From positions 1 through 64,000 of the forward strand of contig JAFULQ010000008.1 in the NCBI GenBank assembly GCA_017473265.1: a DNA stretch of 64,000 nucleotides. Direction: 5' to 3'. Within the stretch, counting starts at the first letter, position 1, and each line of letters begins with the position of its first letter. The stretch is from Erysipelotrichaceae bacterium. Its GTDB lineage: Bacteria > Bacillota_I > Bacilli_A > Erysipelotrichales > Erysipelotrichaceae. This document shows positions 27,659 through 36,183 of the stretch, in pieces. Position numbers and translations under genes: made by a program. The notes under the pieces were generated by a model, which did no database searches, was not told the origin of the DNA, and saw nothing but the letters and a program-made list of their open reading frames with translations.

Positions 27659-28561
27659 ATGGAATGGTTGACATATTTAATTGTAATTTTAGTTATTTTA
27701 TTAGTTGTTGGTGGTATTTTTGCTTATTTAGTACGTTTAGTACCACAAGCTGAAGCGTATGTTATTGAACGTTTGGGTGCGTATCATGCGACATGGACAA
27801 CAGGATTACACATCCTAATTCCAATTATTGATCGTGTAGCAAATAAAGTTACATTAAAAGAAATTGTAAAAGACTTCGCACCACAACCAGTTATTACAAA
27901 AGATAATGTAACAATGCAAATTGATACAGTAGTTTATTTCTTTATTTCAGATCCTAAATTATACACATATGGAGTTGTTGGTCCTATTACTGCTATTGAA
28001 AATTTAACAGCAACAACCCTTCGTAATATCATTGGGGATTTAGAATTAGATGAAACATTAACATCTCGTGATGTTATTAATACTAAGATGAGAGCAATCT
28101 TAGATGAAGCAACAGATCCTTGGGGAATTAAAGTAACTCGTGTAGAAGTTAAAAATATCATTCCACCACGCGACATCCAAGAAGCAATGGAAAAACAAAT
28201 GCGTGCAGAACGTGAACGTCGTGAAGCTATCTTACGTGCTGAAGGTGAAAAGAGAAGTGCTATCTTAAGTGCAGAAGGTGAAAAAGAATCTATGTTATTA
28301 CGTGCTACAGCTCGTAAAGAAGCAATGATTGCAGAAGCAGAAGGGGAAGCACAAGCAATTGAACGTAAATACCAAGCAGAAGCTAGAGGTATTCAAATGA
28401 TTAAAGATGCAGCTCCATCTAAAGAATACTTATCACTAAAAACTTTAGAAGCATACGAAAAAATGGCTGATGGTAAAGCTACAAAGATTGTGGTTCCAAC
28501 AGAACTTCAAACAATGGCTTCAGCATTAGTTGGTGCTAAAGAAGTAGTAACAAAAGAATAA
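27659..28561 (+). CDS. Stomatin-like SPFH protein (QmcA/slipin type)
   Basis: A 300-aa membrane protein: one N-terminal TM helix (about 5-27), then the SPFH/Band 7 domain with QAEAYVIERLGAYHATW, GLHILIPIIDRV and DNVTMQIDTVVYF, then a charged coiled coil (AILRAEGEKRSAILSAEGEK). It probably oligomerises at the inner face of the membrane and binds the NfeD OB domain. Roles ascribed to such pairs include membrane organisation and stress tolerance. GGAGGAAA precedes the ATG; a terminator follows. Confidence 0.9.
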   Translation: MEWLTYLIVILVILLVVGGIFAYLVRLVPQAEAYVIERLGAYHATWTTGLHILIPIIDRVANKVTLKEIVKDFAPQPVITKDNVTMQIDTVVYFFISDPKLYTYGVVGPITAIENLTATTLRNIIGDLELDETLTSRDVINTKMRAILDEATDPWGIKVTRVEVKNIIPPRDIQEAMEKQMRAERERREAILRAEGEKRSAILSAEGEKESMLLRATARKEAMIAEAEGEAQAIERKYQAEARGIQMIKDAAPSKEYLSLKTLEAYEKMADGKATKIVVPTELQTMASALVGAKEVVTKE

Positions 28562-28565
28562 TCAT

Positions 28566-28587
28566 AAAGCTCCGTAAAGGAGCTTTT
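28566..28587 (+). terminator. Terminator after the stomatin gene
   Basis: AAAGCTCC (28566-28573), loop gtaaa, GGAGCTTT (28579-28586), followed by T. Confidence 0.85.
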
Positions 28588-28661
28588 GTTATGTAAAAAT
28601 AAAGATGAAATTTGTAAACGTACATGATAATATAAGTAAGTAAATAATGGAGGAATCTTTT

Positions 28662-28775
28662 ATGGGAGAAAAAATGGGATTAGGTAAAAAGGTTTTATTA
28701 GGATTTGGATGGACAGTATTACTAATTAGCATTGGATTCTTTGCGTATGCAATTGCTGTTAACCATTTTATGTAG
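28662..28775 (+). CDS. Small membrane peptide, 37 aa
   Basis: Hand translation from ATG 28662 gives a peptide starting MGEKMGLGKKVLLGF and ending AVNHFM, stop TAG 28773-28775. A basic N-terminus is followed by one hydrophobic segment (about 11-33), so it is probably a single-pass membrane peptide. TGGAGGAA stands at good spacing. It is nine bases ahead of the HAD gene and likely cotranscribed with it. Family not recognised. Confidence 0.55.
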   Translation: MGEKMGLGKKVLLGFGWTVLLISIGFFAYAIAVNHFM

Positions 28776-28784
28776 AGGATAGAT

Positions 28785-29612
28785 ATGAAAAAGAAATTGG
28801 TAATTTGTGACATTGATTCAACACTTGTCATGAAACATAAACCTTTAAGTGATCGAGCAAAACAGGTAATTGATTACATTCGATCAAAAGGTATTTTATT
28901 TGGTATTGCTAGTGGTAGACCAATTGAAGATTTACGTAAAATTGTAGATGGTTGGAATTTTGATTCAAACAAAGTGGATGTATACATTGGGATGAATGGT
29001 GGTTCTTTATGGGATCGTTTTCATCAAGAAGAGTATGAATACTTTGTCATGAAAAGAGAATGGCTAAAGGAAACATTAGACGCTATGAAACCATTTAATG
29101 CGAATCCTATTATTTATGAACCAGGTATTGTGGTAACAACGCGTGTTGATGACATGGTACGCTTATCAGCAGAATCCACAAAACGTGATATTTGTTTTGC
29201 GGAAAATGAATCTCGTTTATGGGAAAAAGAAAATGGTAAAATCATGTTTAGAATTAGCGAAGAAATGATGCCTAAGGTAGAAGAATACTTCGCTAAACAC
29301 ACAAATCCAAACTACAATGGTTTTAAAACACAACCAACATTATTTGAATTCTGTGATAAACGCATCAATAAAGGGTATGCTTTAGAAAAATTCTGTGAAA
29401 TGAATGATGTGTCGTTAGAAGAAGTTATAGCCTTTGGAGATACGAGTAATGATAATGAAATGTTAAAAGTTGCTGGTACAGGTGTTTGTATGTTAAATGG
29501 TAGTGATGACACAAAAGCTTGTGCAGATATTATTACTGAAAAAACATGCATAGAAGATGGTTGGGCAGATTATATGGAAAATCATTTTTATAAAGAAGAA
29601 GGAATTGAATAA
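28785..29612 (+). CDS. Cof-type HAD hydrolase
   Basis: A 275-aa Cof-type phosphatase with motif I VICDIDSTLVMKHK (Asp-x-Asp), motif II FGIASGRP, motif III Lys in DKRINKGYALEKF and motif IV FGDTSNDNEMLKVAG. The Ser after the second Asp replaces the more common Gly. Its stop codon lies in the loop of the following terminator. It is the fourth Cof-type HAD in the window. Substrate unknown. Confidence 0.88.
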   Translation: MKKKLVICDIDSTLVMKHKPLSDRAKQVIDYIRSKGILFGIASGRPIEDLRKIVDGWNFDSNKVDVYIGMNGGSLWDRFHQEEYEYFVMKREWLKETLDAMKPFNANPIIYEPGIVVTTRVDDMVRLSAESTKRDICFAENESRLWEKENGKIMFRISEEMMPKVEEYFAKHTNPNYNGFKTQPTLFEFCDKRINKGYALEKFCEMNDVSLEEVIAFGDTSNDNEMLKVAGTGVCMLNGSDDTKACADIITEKTCIEDGWADYMENHFYKEEGIE

Positions 29613-29622
29613 TTCCTTTTTT
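29599..29622 (+). terminator. Terminator overlapping the HAD stop codon
   Basis: AAGGAATT (29599-29606), loop gaat, AATTCCTT (29611-29618), then T-run to 29622. Confidence 0.8.
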
Positions 29623-29651
29623 GTTGCGATAATTTAGATGAGGTGAATCAC

Positions 29652-30578
29652 ATGAAATATATACAAAAAGATCATTTAAAAATATCACGTATTGGTTTAG
29701 GTTGTATGCGCATCAAAGAAAAAACAGTAGATGAAGTTGAAATGTTAGTAAAAACAGCATTAGATAATGGAATTAACTTCTTTGATCATGCGGATATCTA
29801 TGGCAATGGAAATAGCGAAAAACTATTTGGTGAAGTACTTAAACGTCATCCAGATTGGCGAAAACACATGGTGATTCAAACAAAATGTGGTGTCCGTAGA
29901 GCCACAAATACCAATTACTATGATTTTAGTAAAGAATACATTATAAAGAGTGTAGATGGTAGTTTAAAGCGTCTAGGTGTACATTACATTGATATTCTAC
30001 TATTACATCGTCCAGATCTTTTAATGGATCCTAAAGAAGTAGCGGATGCTTTCAATACATTATATGAAAGTGGAAAAGTCAAATACTTTGGTGTATCCAA
30101 TATGAATAGCATGCAGATGGAATTATTACAAAAACACTGCAAACAAAAAATCATGTTTAACCAACTACAATTCAATCCAGTTACATCAAGTATGTTAACA
30201 AGTAGTGTGTTTATGAATCGTTTTGATGATGAAGCATTAGATCGCGATGGTTCAACACTCGATTATTGTCGTTTACATGATATTACCATTCAACCATATT
30301 CCATTTTACAAATTAGTAAGTATTTAGGCTCTTATTTAGATAATCCTGAATATCCAGAACTAAATGCATTATTACAAGAATATGCAGAAAAATATCAAGT
30401 TACCAAAACTGCAATTGTTCTAGCATGGATATTAAAACATCCAGCCGATATGGTACCACTTGCTGGAACAACCAATCCACATCATTTGATAGAATTATGC
30501 AAAGGTAGTGAAATAGAATTAACGAGAGAAGAATGGTATTTCATCTATCATGCTTCTATTAAGAAAAGATTACCATAA
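29652..30578 (+). CDS. Aldo/keto reductase
   Basis: A 308-aa (alpha/beta)8 reductase. The tetrad can be followed: Asp and Tyr in FFDHADIYGNGNSE, Lys in IQTKCGV, and the His in DILLLHRPDLL. The NADPH-binding end is seen at VPLAGTTNPHHLIELC. It resembles the YdhF group of E. coli. It starts at ATG 29652 after GAGGTGA; GTG 29643 overlaps that site. It reduces aldehydes or ketones in the cytoplasm; the physiological substrate is unknown. Single gene between terminators. Confidence 0.9.
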   Translation: MKYIQKDHLKISRIGLGCMRIKEKTVDEVEMLVKTALDNGINFFDHADIYGNGNSEKLFGEVLKRHPDWRKHMVIQTKCGVRRATNTNYYDFSKEYIIKSVDGSLKRLGVHYIDILLLHRPDLLMDPKEVADAFNTLYESGKVKYFGVSNMNSMQMELLQKHCKQKIMFNQLQFNPVTSSMLTSSVFMNRFDDEALDRDGSTLDYCRLHDITIQPYSILQISKYLGSYLDNPEYPELNALLQEYAEKYQVTKTAIVLAWILKHPADMVPLAGTTNPHHLIELCKGSEIELTREEWYFIYHASIKKRLP

Positions 30579-30600
30579 GTCAGAGAAATCTGACTTTTTT
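30577..30600 (+). terminator. Terminator after the aldo/keto reductase
   Basis: AAGTCAGA (30577-30584), loop gaaa, TCTGACTT (30589-30596), followed by T. The stem starts within the stop codon. Confidence 0.88.
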
Positions 30601-30662
30601 GCTTTTTTAGGTAGGAATAATTCAAAAAGATAACGTATTAATAATTGAAGGGGGTGTGAACA

Positions 30663-30797
30663 ATGAATTATCAAAAAATCATACAAAAGATACCTAAAGA
30701 AGCATTAGAAAAAGAAAATTTAACAGAAGCAGAAGTGTTATATTACGCAGAGAATGTGAAATACACCGATGACAAATTATTTCGTTATATCACATAG
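30663..30797 (+). CDS. Small protein of 44 aa next to the IS element
   Basis: ATG 30663 follows AAGGGGG. The peptide begins MNYQKIIQKIPKEALEKENL and ends DDKLFRYIT, a mostly helical, charged, cytoplasmic sequence. Its TAG stop touches the left end of the TnpB element, so the C-terminus may have been changed by insertion. Family not recognised. The rest of 30579-30992 holds only the IS left end. Confidence 0.5.
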   Translation: MNYQKIIQKIPKEALEKENLTEAEVLYYAENVKYTDDKLFRYIT

Positions 30798-30992
30798 CTC
30801 GTAAAATCCCTTGATTTATCTATGGGGATATAAGAGCTTTTCTTTTGCATTAACCAATCATATTTTTTAATTAAACACAACAAGTTTTACACATTCATTT
30901 TGTGGATAATGAGACAAAGTTGGGACAAATAATTAAAGCAACTTTGTTACAATATTGTTGTAGCTAAATGATATGAAGGGAAAGATGGATTA

Positions 30993-32090
30993 ATGAAAAA
31001 AGGTGTAAAGTTTAGAATCTATCCAAATAAAACACAAGAAGATTTAATCAATAGAACATTTGGTTGTTGTCGATTAATTTATAATCGTGCTTTAGCTATG
31101 CGTAAAGATGCATATAAAAATGATGTTAAATGTGGATATAATCAAACTTCTACAATGTTAACTCAACTTAAACAACAAGAGGAATATTCATTTCTAAAAG
31201 ATATAGATTCTATAGCATTACAACAATCATTAAGAGATTTGGACACAGCATATAAGAACTTCTTTAAGAAACTAGCGAAATATCCCAAATTTAAAAGTAA
31301 ATATAACTTGCATCAATCCTATAGAACATTAAATCAAGGTAATAACATTCGTATTATTGGAAATAGTATCAAACTTCCAAAACTAGGATGTGTAAAAGTA
31401 AAACAATCTATGGAAATAGGAAAAATTAATAGTGTAACTGTAGAAAGAACACCAACAGGTAAATACTATGTTGTATTAAATGTCGATTTTGAACCACAAC
31501 AACATATTAACAATGGTGGTGAAGTAGCTTTAGATATGGGCATTAAATCCTTCTATACAGATAGTAATAACAACGTAGTCAATAATCCAAAATATCTAGA
31601 GAAATCAATGAAAAGAATGGTTAGAGAACAAAGAAGATTATCAAGAAAGAAGATTGGAAGTAATAATAGAAATAGGCAACGAATAAAGGTTGCCAGAGTG
31701 CATGAAAAGGTGACGAATCAAAGAAATGATTTTTTACAAAAAGTATCTACAAAATTGATTAGTGAAAACCAAACAATCTATGTTGAAGATCTAAAAGTAA
31801 AGAATATGATTCGTAATCATAAATTAGCACAAAGCATTTCATCTGTATCATGGGGTATGTTTTATAGAATGCTAGAGTACAAAGCAAAGTGGTATGGAAG
31901 TAAAATAATAAAAGTACCTACATTCTATCCAAGTAGTCAAATATGCCATGTATGTGGATGCAAGAATGAAACAGTTAAAAATCTAAGTATTAGAACATGG
32001 GAATGTTCAGATTGTTATACTGTACATGATAGAGATTACAATGCTAGTATGAATATTCTACAAGAAGGAAAAAGACTAGTATTACAATAA
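30993..32090 (+). CDS. tnpB: TnpB RNA-guided nuclease of IS200/IS605 element
   Basis: A 365-aa OrfB/TnpB protein. The N-terminal helix-turn-helix region is KGVKFRIYPNKTQEDLINRTF with CCRLIYNRAL following. RuvC catalytic residues appear intact: Asp in VALDMGIKSFY, Glu in IYVEDLKVKNM and Asp in HDRDYNASMNIL. The zinc ribbon is CHVCG with a second pair in WECSDC. No frameshift is seen, so the nuclease is likely active. TnpB proteins cut DNA next to a short TAM using an omega RNA made from the element's right end. Upstream is a possible -10 with AAGGGAAAG as ribosome site. Confidence 0.92.
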   Translation: MKKGVKFRIYPNKTQEDLINRTFGCCRLIYNRALAMRKDAYKNDVKCGYNQTSTMLTQLKQQEEYSFLKDIDSIALQQSLRDLDTAYKNFFKKLAKYPKFKSKYNLHQSYRTLNQGNNIRIIGNSIKLPKLGCVKVKQSMEIGKINSVTVERTPTGKYYVVLNVDFEPQQHINNGGEVALDMGIKSFYTDSNNNVVNNPKYLEKSMKRMVREQRRLSRKKIGSNNRNRQRIKVARVHEKVTNQRNDFLQKVSTKLISENQTIYVEDLKVKNMIRNHKLAQSISSVSWGMFYRMLEYKAKWYGSKIIKVPTFYPSSQICHVCGCKNETVKNLSIRTWECSDCYTVHDRDYNASMNILQEGKRLVLQ

Positions 32091-32233
32091 TAAAAAGACT
32101 ACACTGCACCGTAGGGCATACGGAAACAGTATAATCTCGCTTGTGGACATTGTGTAAGACGCTATATATTTCTATATATAGTGCTGTAATGGATGAAACA
32201 AGAATCCCCTCGCTTTAGCCATGGGGAGTGTCA
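32091..32233 (+). ncRNA. Predicted omega RNA (reRNA) scaffold of TnpB
   Basis: The region downstream of tnpB is non-coding and folded: CCGTA-gggca-TACGG (32109-32123), CTATATA/TATATAG (32162-32181) and the terminal TCCCC/GGGGA stem (32205-32227). Omega RNAs of this family run from the tnpB 3' end to the right end, with the guide read from flanking DNA. If so, the guide would start near 32234 in the 3' end of the M42 gene. The boundaries are inferred. Confidence 0.5.
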
Positions 32234-33262
32234 ATTCGTTAAGTAATGATAAACAAGTTCTAATGTGTTTTTAACACCTTCAAAGTGTGTTCTTTCCATA
32301 CCATGTGATGCATGAACACCAGGTCCGATTAAAGCACCTTTCACATCATGACCAGCATGTAATGCAGCTCCAACATCAGAACCATAGAATGGATAAATAT
32401 CTACTACATATTTAAGTTCTTTTTCTTTGGCGATTTGAATTAAACGATTGGTTAACTCAAAGTCATAAGGTCCACTAGAATCCTTAGCGCAAATAGATAC
32501 ATCATATTCAGTACATGATAGATCTAAACCGATACATCCCATATCGACAGCTAGTAATTCTTTAATATCACTTGGGATCCAACTCATTCCATGACCGACT
32601 TCTTCATAAGTAGAAATCATAAAATATGTTTTATGCTTTGGAGTAATTTGATGATCATGGAAATATTTTAATACTCCCATAAATACAGCAACAGAAATCT
32701 TATCATCTAAGAAACGAGATTTGATAAATCCACTATCTGTAATTTGTGTTTTAGGATCAATACAAACAAAATCTCCAGGGAAAATACCTAAAGCATTTAC
32801 ATCTTGTTTTGATTTAACTACTTCATCAATTCGAACTTCCATAGTATCTGTATTTCTAGCAGCACTAGAAGCATCTTTATAAACATGTGCAGCTGGTGAC
32901 TTTGATAAAATAGTACCAGAGAATTTGCGACCTTCACGAGTAATGATTGTACAATATTCACCATCTAAAGTAGGCATTAATGGGCCACCTAAATTTGTTA
33001 CTTGTAATTTACCATCACCTGAAACAGAACGAACCATAAGTCCTAAAGTATCTGTATGTGCACATAAACCAACTGCAGATTCATTATCTTCCCCATCCAC
33101 AACAATCACTAAATTTCCTTTATTTGTGCGATAAGAAGCATAATTCCAATTTGCAATTTCTTGTTCAATGAAAGTAATTGCATTTTGAGTATAACCAGAA
33201 GGGCTATGTGTTGCTAATAAGCGTTTCGCAAAATCTAAAATATATGTTTGATCAAAATTCAT
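32231..33262 (-). CDS. M42-family glutamyl aminopeptidase
   Basis: A 343-aa dinuclear metallo-aminopeptidase (M42, PepA/YsdC/FrvX type). Metal and catalytic residues are visible: AHTDTLGLM, the KSRFLDDKISVAVFM Asp region, STYEEVGHGM with the catalytic Glu pair, AVDMGCIGLD and a late GPGVHASHGMERTH. It trims N-terminal residues from peptides in the cytoplasm, usually as a dodecamer. ATG 33262 follows GAGGTGA. The stop codon TGA (32233-32231) lies in the IS right end, so the last residues may differ from the ancestral protein; the core is complete. Confidence 0.9.
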   Translation of the reverse strand: MNFDQTYILDFAKRLLATHSPSGYTQNAITFIEQEIANWNYASYRTNKGNLVIVVDGEDNESAVGLCAHTDTLGLMVRSVSGDGKLQVTNLGGPLMPTLDGEYCTIITREGRKFSGTILSKSPAAHVYKDASSAARNTDTMEVRIDEVVKSKQDVNALGIFPGDFVCIDPKTQITDSGFIKSRFLDDKISVAVFMGVLKYFHDHQITPKHKTYFMISTYEEVGHGMSWIPSDIKELLAVDMGCIGLDLSCTEYDVSICAKDSSGPYDFELTNRLIQIAKEKELKYVVDIYPFYGSDVGAALHAGHDVKGALIGPGVHASHGMERTHFEGVKNTLELVYHYLTN

Positions 33263-33390
33263 ATTTTTCACCTCATTGGTATTATCATACCACTAAAAGA
33301 TAGAAAAATACCTAGAATATTAGGATATAAAATTACAATTTGGTTAATTTGTGATAAAATAGGCACAACATATAGTAGTGGAGGTTTTCT

Positions 33391-34038
33391 ATGGATTACA
33401 GTGTAATTATTGTTGCGGCAGGCAAAGGAGAACGTTTCTCAAAAACAACAAGTAAAATATTATATGAATTACCTAATGGTAAACGTGTGATTCATCAAAC
33501 AATTGATGCTTTTATGGAAAATGAAGCATGTAAACAAGTGATTTTAGTATTGAATGATGAAGGTATGTTATATTTCAAAGACCAATCTAGAAATGGTCGT
33601 ACCGTATTAGTAAAAGGTGGAAATAGTCGCCAAGAAAGTGTGTATAATGGCTTGATGGCGGTTAAAGAAGATGTAGTCTTAATTCATGATGGGGCTCGTC
33701 CTTGGATTAAAACTGATCAAATTAATGATTTAGTAAAAGCATTGGAAACAGAGGAAGCAGCATTATTAACAGTACCTCTACAAGACACAATTAAAGTAGT
33801 AAAAGATGGCTATGTTGTGGACACAATTGATCGTGATACATTACGTCGCGCACAAACTCCTCAAGGCTTCCATACAAAAGAATTGATTGCTTGTTATAAA
33901 GAAGCAATGGCACAAGGTTTAGCAACTACAGATGATGCGCAATTGTATCAATTGATTACTAAAAAACCAATTCGTTGTGTTGAAGGTAGTTTCGCTAACG
34001 AAAAAATTACAACATTACATGATGTGAAAGGAAAATAA
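33391..34038 (+). CDS. ispD: 2-C-methyl-D-erythritol 4-phosphate cytidylyltransferase
   Basis: A 215-aa nucleotidyltransferase starting MDYSVIIVAAGKGERF, the CTP-binding signature with the Arg. GGNSRQESVYNGL and LIHDGARPWI, with the RRAQTPQGFHTKEL stretch, match IspD. It makes CDP-ME in the MEP isoprenoid pathway. TarI, which makes CDP-ribitol, is related and cannot be fully excluded; no tarJ or other MEP gene is adjacent. GGAGG precedes the ATG, and TAAAAT with an upstream TG (about 33351-33360) is a possible promoter. Confidence 0.82.
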   Translation: MDYSVIIVAAGKGERFSKTTSKILYELPNGKRVIHQTIDAFMENEACKQVILVLNDEGMLYFKDQSRNGRTVLVKGGNSRQESVYNGLMAVKEDVVLIHDGARPWIKTDQINDLVKALETEEAALLTVPLQDTIKVVKDGYVVDTIDRDTLRRAQTPQGFHTKELIACYKEAMAQGLATTDDAQLYQLITKKPIRCVEGSFANEKITTLHDVKGK

Positions 34039-34041
34039 ATT

Positions 34042-35280
34042 ATGTATAAACAAAGAAGACAACAAGTATTAGCAAATATGCAACCATATTCAATGGCAAT
34101 TATTTGCTCAGGAATTGCACCATATAAAATTGGAGATGAAAAATATCCATTCTGTGTTGACCGTAATTTCTACTATCTAACAGGTATTGATAGAGAAAAT
34201 ATGACACTTTTATTAGTGAAAACACCAAATGGTACACAAGAAGCATTATTCATCGAACGCTTTGATGAATGGCTAGCTAAATGGGTTGGCGCAAGAATGT
34301 TGCCAAAAGAAGCAACAGAAATCTCTGGTGTACATGATGTGAATTATGTAGAAGATTTAGAAGGTAGAGTCGGTTCATTATTAAATTACTATGGATGTGA
34401 AGATTTTGTAGTATATGGTGATTTTGCTAAACAAGAAATGAACACAGATGATACAGTAGCTGTTAAATTTGTAAACAAATTAAAACAACAATATCCATGG
34501 TTAGTGGTTAAAAACATCAATAAAACATTAACAGATTTGCGTCTAAAGAAAGATGAAACAGAAGTTGAACAATTAAAGAAAGCCATCTCTGTAACAAACG
34601 AAGCTATCTTAAATATGATGCGTCATGTGAAAGAAGGTATGAATGAAGCAGAAGTAGAAGCTCACTTTGATTTTGTGTTAAAGAAAGAACAATGTGGACA
34701 TGCATTCAATTCCATTGTAGCTGCAGGTAAAAATGCAACAATTCTTCACTATGGTCAAAACAATACAGTCATTGGAGAAAATGAATTGGTATTAACTGAC
34801 TTAGGTGCTGCTTATAAACACTATCATGCAGATATTACACGTACATTCCCAGCAAACGGTAAATTCACAGAACGTCAAAAAGAAATCTATGAAATTGTAT
34901 TAGGTGGTAATAAACATATTATTGAATATGCAAAAGTAGGTATGACATTACGTGAATTAAATAATGAATTGATTCGTTATTATGAAGAAAAATTACCAGC
35001 AACAGGTTTATTAAAAGATGGTAAAACAATTCGTGATTACTACTTCCATGGTGTATCTCATATGTTAGGTTTAGAAACACATGATGTACAATACGCAGAT
35101 TATCGTTTAGAAGAAGGAAATGTATTCACAGTAGAACCTGGTTTATACATTGAAGAAGAAAACATCGGTATTCGTATTGAAGATGATGTGTTAATGACAA
35201 AAGATGGATGCATTAACTTATCTAGTGAAATCATTAAAGAAGTAGCGGATATTGAAGCATTCATGAGTCAATATGAATAA
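34042..35280 (+). CDS. M24-family Xaa-Pro aminopeptidase (PepP-like)
   Basis: A 412-aa metallopeptidase. The N-terminal creatinase/prolidase domain covers about 1-165, followed by the pita-bread domain. Metal ligands can be seen in LTDLGAAYKHYHADITRTFP (two Asp), HGVSHMLGLETHD (His), FTVEPGLYIE (Glu) and IGIRIEDDVL (Glu). It removes N-terminal residues preceding proline in the cytoplasm. It lies three bases after ispD and overlaps the next gene by eight, so the three are probably an operon. Confidence 0.92.
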   Translation: MYKQRRQQVLANMQPYSMAIICSGIAPYKIGDEKYPFCVDRNFYYLTGIDRENMTLLLVKTPNGTQEALFIERFDEWLAKWVGARMLPKEATEISGVHDVNYVEDLEGRVGSLLNYYGCEDFVVYGDFAKQEMNTDDTVAVKFVNKLKQQYPWLVVKNINKTLTDLRLKKDETEVEQLKKAISVTNEAILNMMRHVKEGMNEAEVEAHFDFVLKKEQCGHAFNSIVAAGKNATILHYGQNNTVIGENELVLTDLGAAYKHYHADITRTFPANGKFTERQKEIYEIVLGGNKHIIEYAKVGMTLRELNNELIRYYEEKLPATGLLKDGKTIRDYYFHGVSHMLGLETHDVQYADYRLEEGNVFTVEPGLYIEEENIGIRIEDDVLMTKDGCINLSSEIIKEVADIEAFMSQYE

Positions 35281-36010
35281 ACTTAGAAATCAAAAAATAG
35301 GCATAGTACTTGTGTTACTATGTCTTTGTTTAGGATTTGGCTATTTCCTTCATATTCAACCACGTAAGCCAGAAAATAGTAGTCCATTATTTGATCGATA
35401 TGAAAAATACTTGAACTATACTACAGGTGATATAAATAGTGTAGAAGTATATGTAGAGCCAACAACCAAATACCAAGACTATGATTATTATGTAACGGTG
35501 CATAATGCAAGTAATCAATTTGTGTGTGGTACATTGCAATTGGTTAGTGCTAAAGATAATGTGTGCTTTGAAAAGCGTTATATTAACTTAAAACCATTTG
35601 AAGAAAATGTCATTGCGATTGCAGTAGATGTTGTTCCTGTGGATTATAAATGGAAAAATGTATCTTTCTATGAGTATACATATCCTGGTATAGATGTGGA
35701 AACGATGGAAGCATATGACTATGATGAAGCTATGGGATATGTTTGGATGGATGTAATTACTAGTGATGCATTAGATGCGGATGCGTGTTTAACTTATGCA
35801 GAATATATCTATGTTCAAGATATTTTAGCTGGTAGTGAATATGTAGACATATTCTTCTATACTAGAGATGATGTGGTATATGAGCAAAAGGGAAATGAAA
35901 ATTATCCAGATATCAATAGTGCGTATTATGCAAGTGCTTTTGATGGAGAAAAATTGCAGATTGTTGATTTAGAAACTAGTAAAATTATTAAAGAAAAATT
36001 ACTAAAATAG
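35273..36010 (+). CDS. Membrane-anchored extracytoplasmic protein, function unknown
   Basis: A 245-aa protein with a basic start and one hydrophobic segment (about 9-27, IGIVLVLLCLCLGFGYFL), then a Tyr- and Asp-rich exported domain. The two Cys in the hydrophobic stretch do not form a clear lipobox with small residues before Cys, so a signal anchor is more likely than a lipoprotein. A FxxYEYTYPGIDVET region and repeated Tyr suggest a beta-rich fold. Family not recognised. It overlaps the M24 gene by eight bases. Confidence 0.7.
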   Translation: MNKLRNQKIGIVLVLLCLCLGFGYFLHIQPRKPENSSPLFDRYEKYLNYTTGDINSVEVYVEPTTKYQDYDYYVTVHNASNQFVCGTLQLVSAKDNVCFEKRYINLKPFEENVIAIAVDVVPVDYKWKNVSFYEYTYPGIDVETMEAYDYDEAMGYVWMDVITSDALDADACLTYAEYIYVQDILAGSEYVDIFFYTRDDVVYEQKGNENYPDINSAYYASAFDGEKLQIVDLETSKIIKEKLLK

Positions 36011-36080
36011 TAGGATTTTTGACAAAATTTGACGTATATATAAGTAGAAAGGAAAAATGCAAAAATTAGCAAAGTTTTCA

Positions 36081-36109
36081 TTTACAACACGTTGAATTAT
36101 TGATATAAT
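36081..36109 (+). promoter_or_regulatory. Promoter of the rpsF operon
   Basis: TTTACA (36081-36086), 17-bp spacer, TATAAT (36104-36109), about 75 bp before rpsF, leaving room for a structured leader. Confidence 0.75.
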
Positions 36110-36138
36110 CCATAATACGGGTAGATATGTCCAGTATT

Positions 36139-36176
36139 TACTCCTTGCCTGAAAAGGCCAATAGACCATAAGGAGG
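36139..36176 (+). promoter_or_regulatory. Probable S6:S18 autoregulatory leader of rpsF
   Basis: CTCCTT (36141-36146) pairs with AAGGAG (36170-36175), which is the rpsF Shine-Dalgarno. Inside is the hairpin GCCT-gaaa-AGGC (36147-36158) and an unpaired CAATAGACCAT strand. Known rpsF leaders bind the S6:S18 dimer through a hairpin mimicking its 16S rRNA site and hide the ribosome site. The fit here is by pattern only. Confidence 0.6.
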
Positions 36177-36183
36177 TGTATTT

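Larger units (their letters stand above)
30798..32233 (+). mobile_element. IS200/IS605-family TnpB-only element (IS1341-like)
   Basis: The left end carries a subterminal hairpin ATCCC...GGGAT at 30806-30829. The right end carries a related TCCCC...GGGGA at 32205-32227 and closes with GGAGTGTCA, typical of this family. Only tnpB lies between; no Y1 transposase is present, so movement would need one in trans. The ends are set by these hairpins and are accurate to a few bases only. No target duplication is expected. It sits between a convergent 44-aa ORF and the M42 peptidase gene. Confidence 0.75.
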
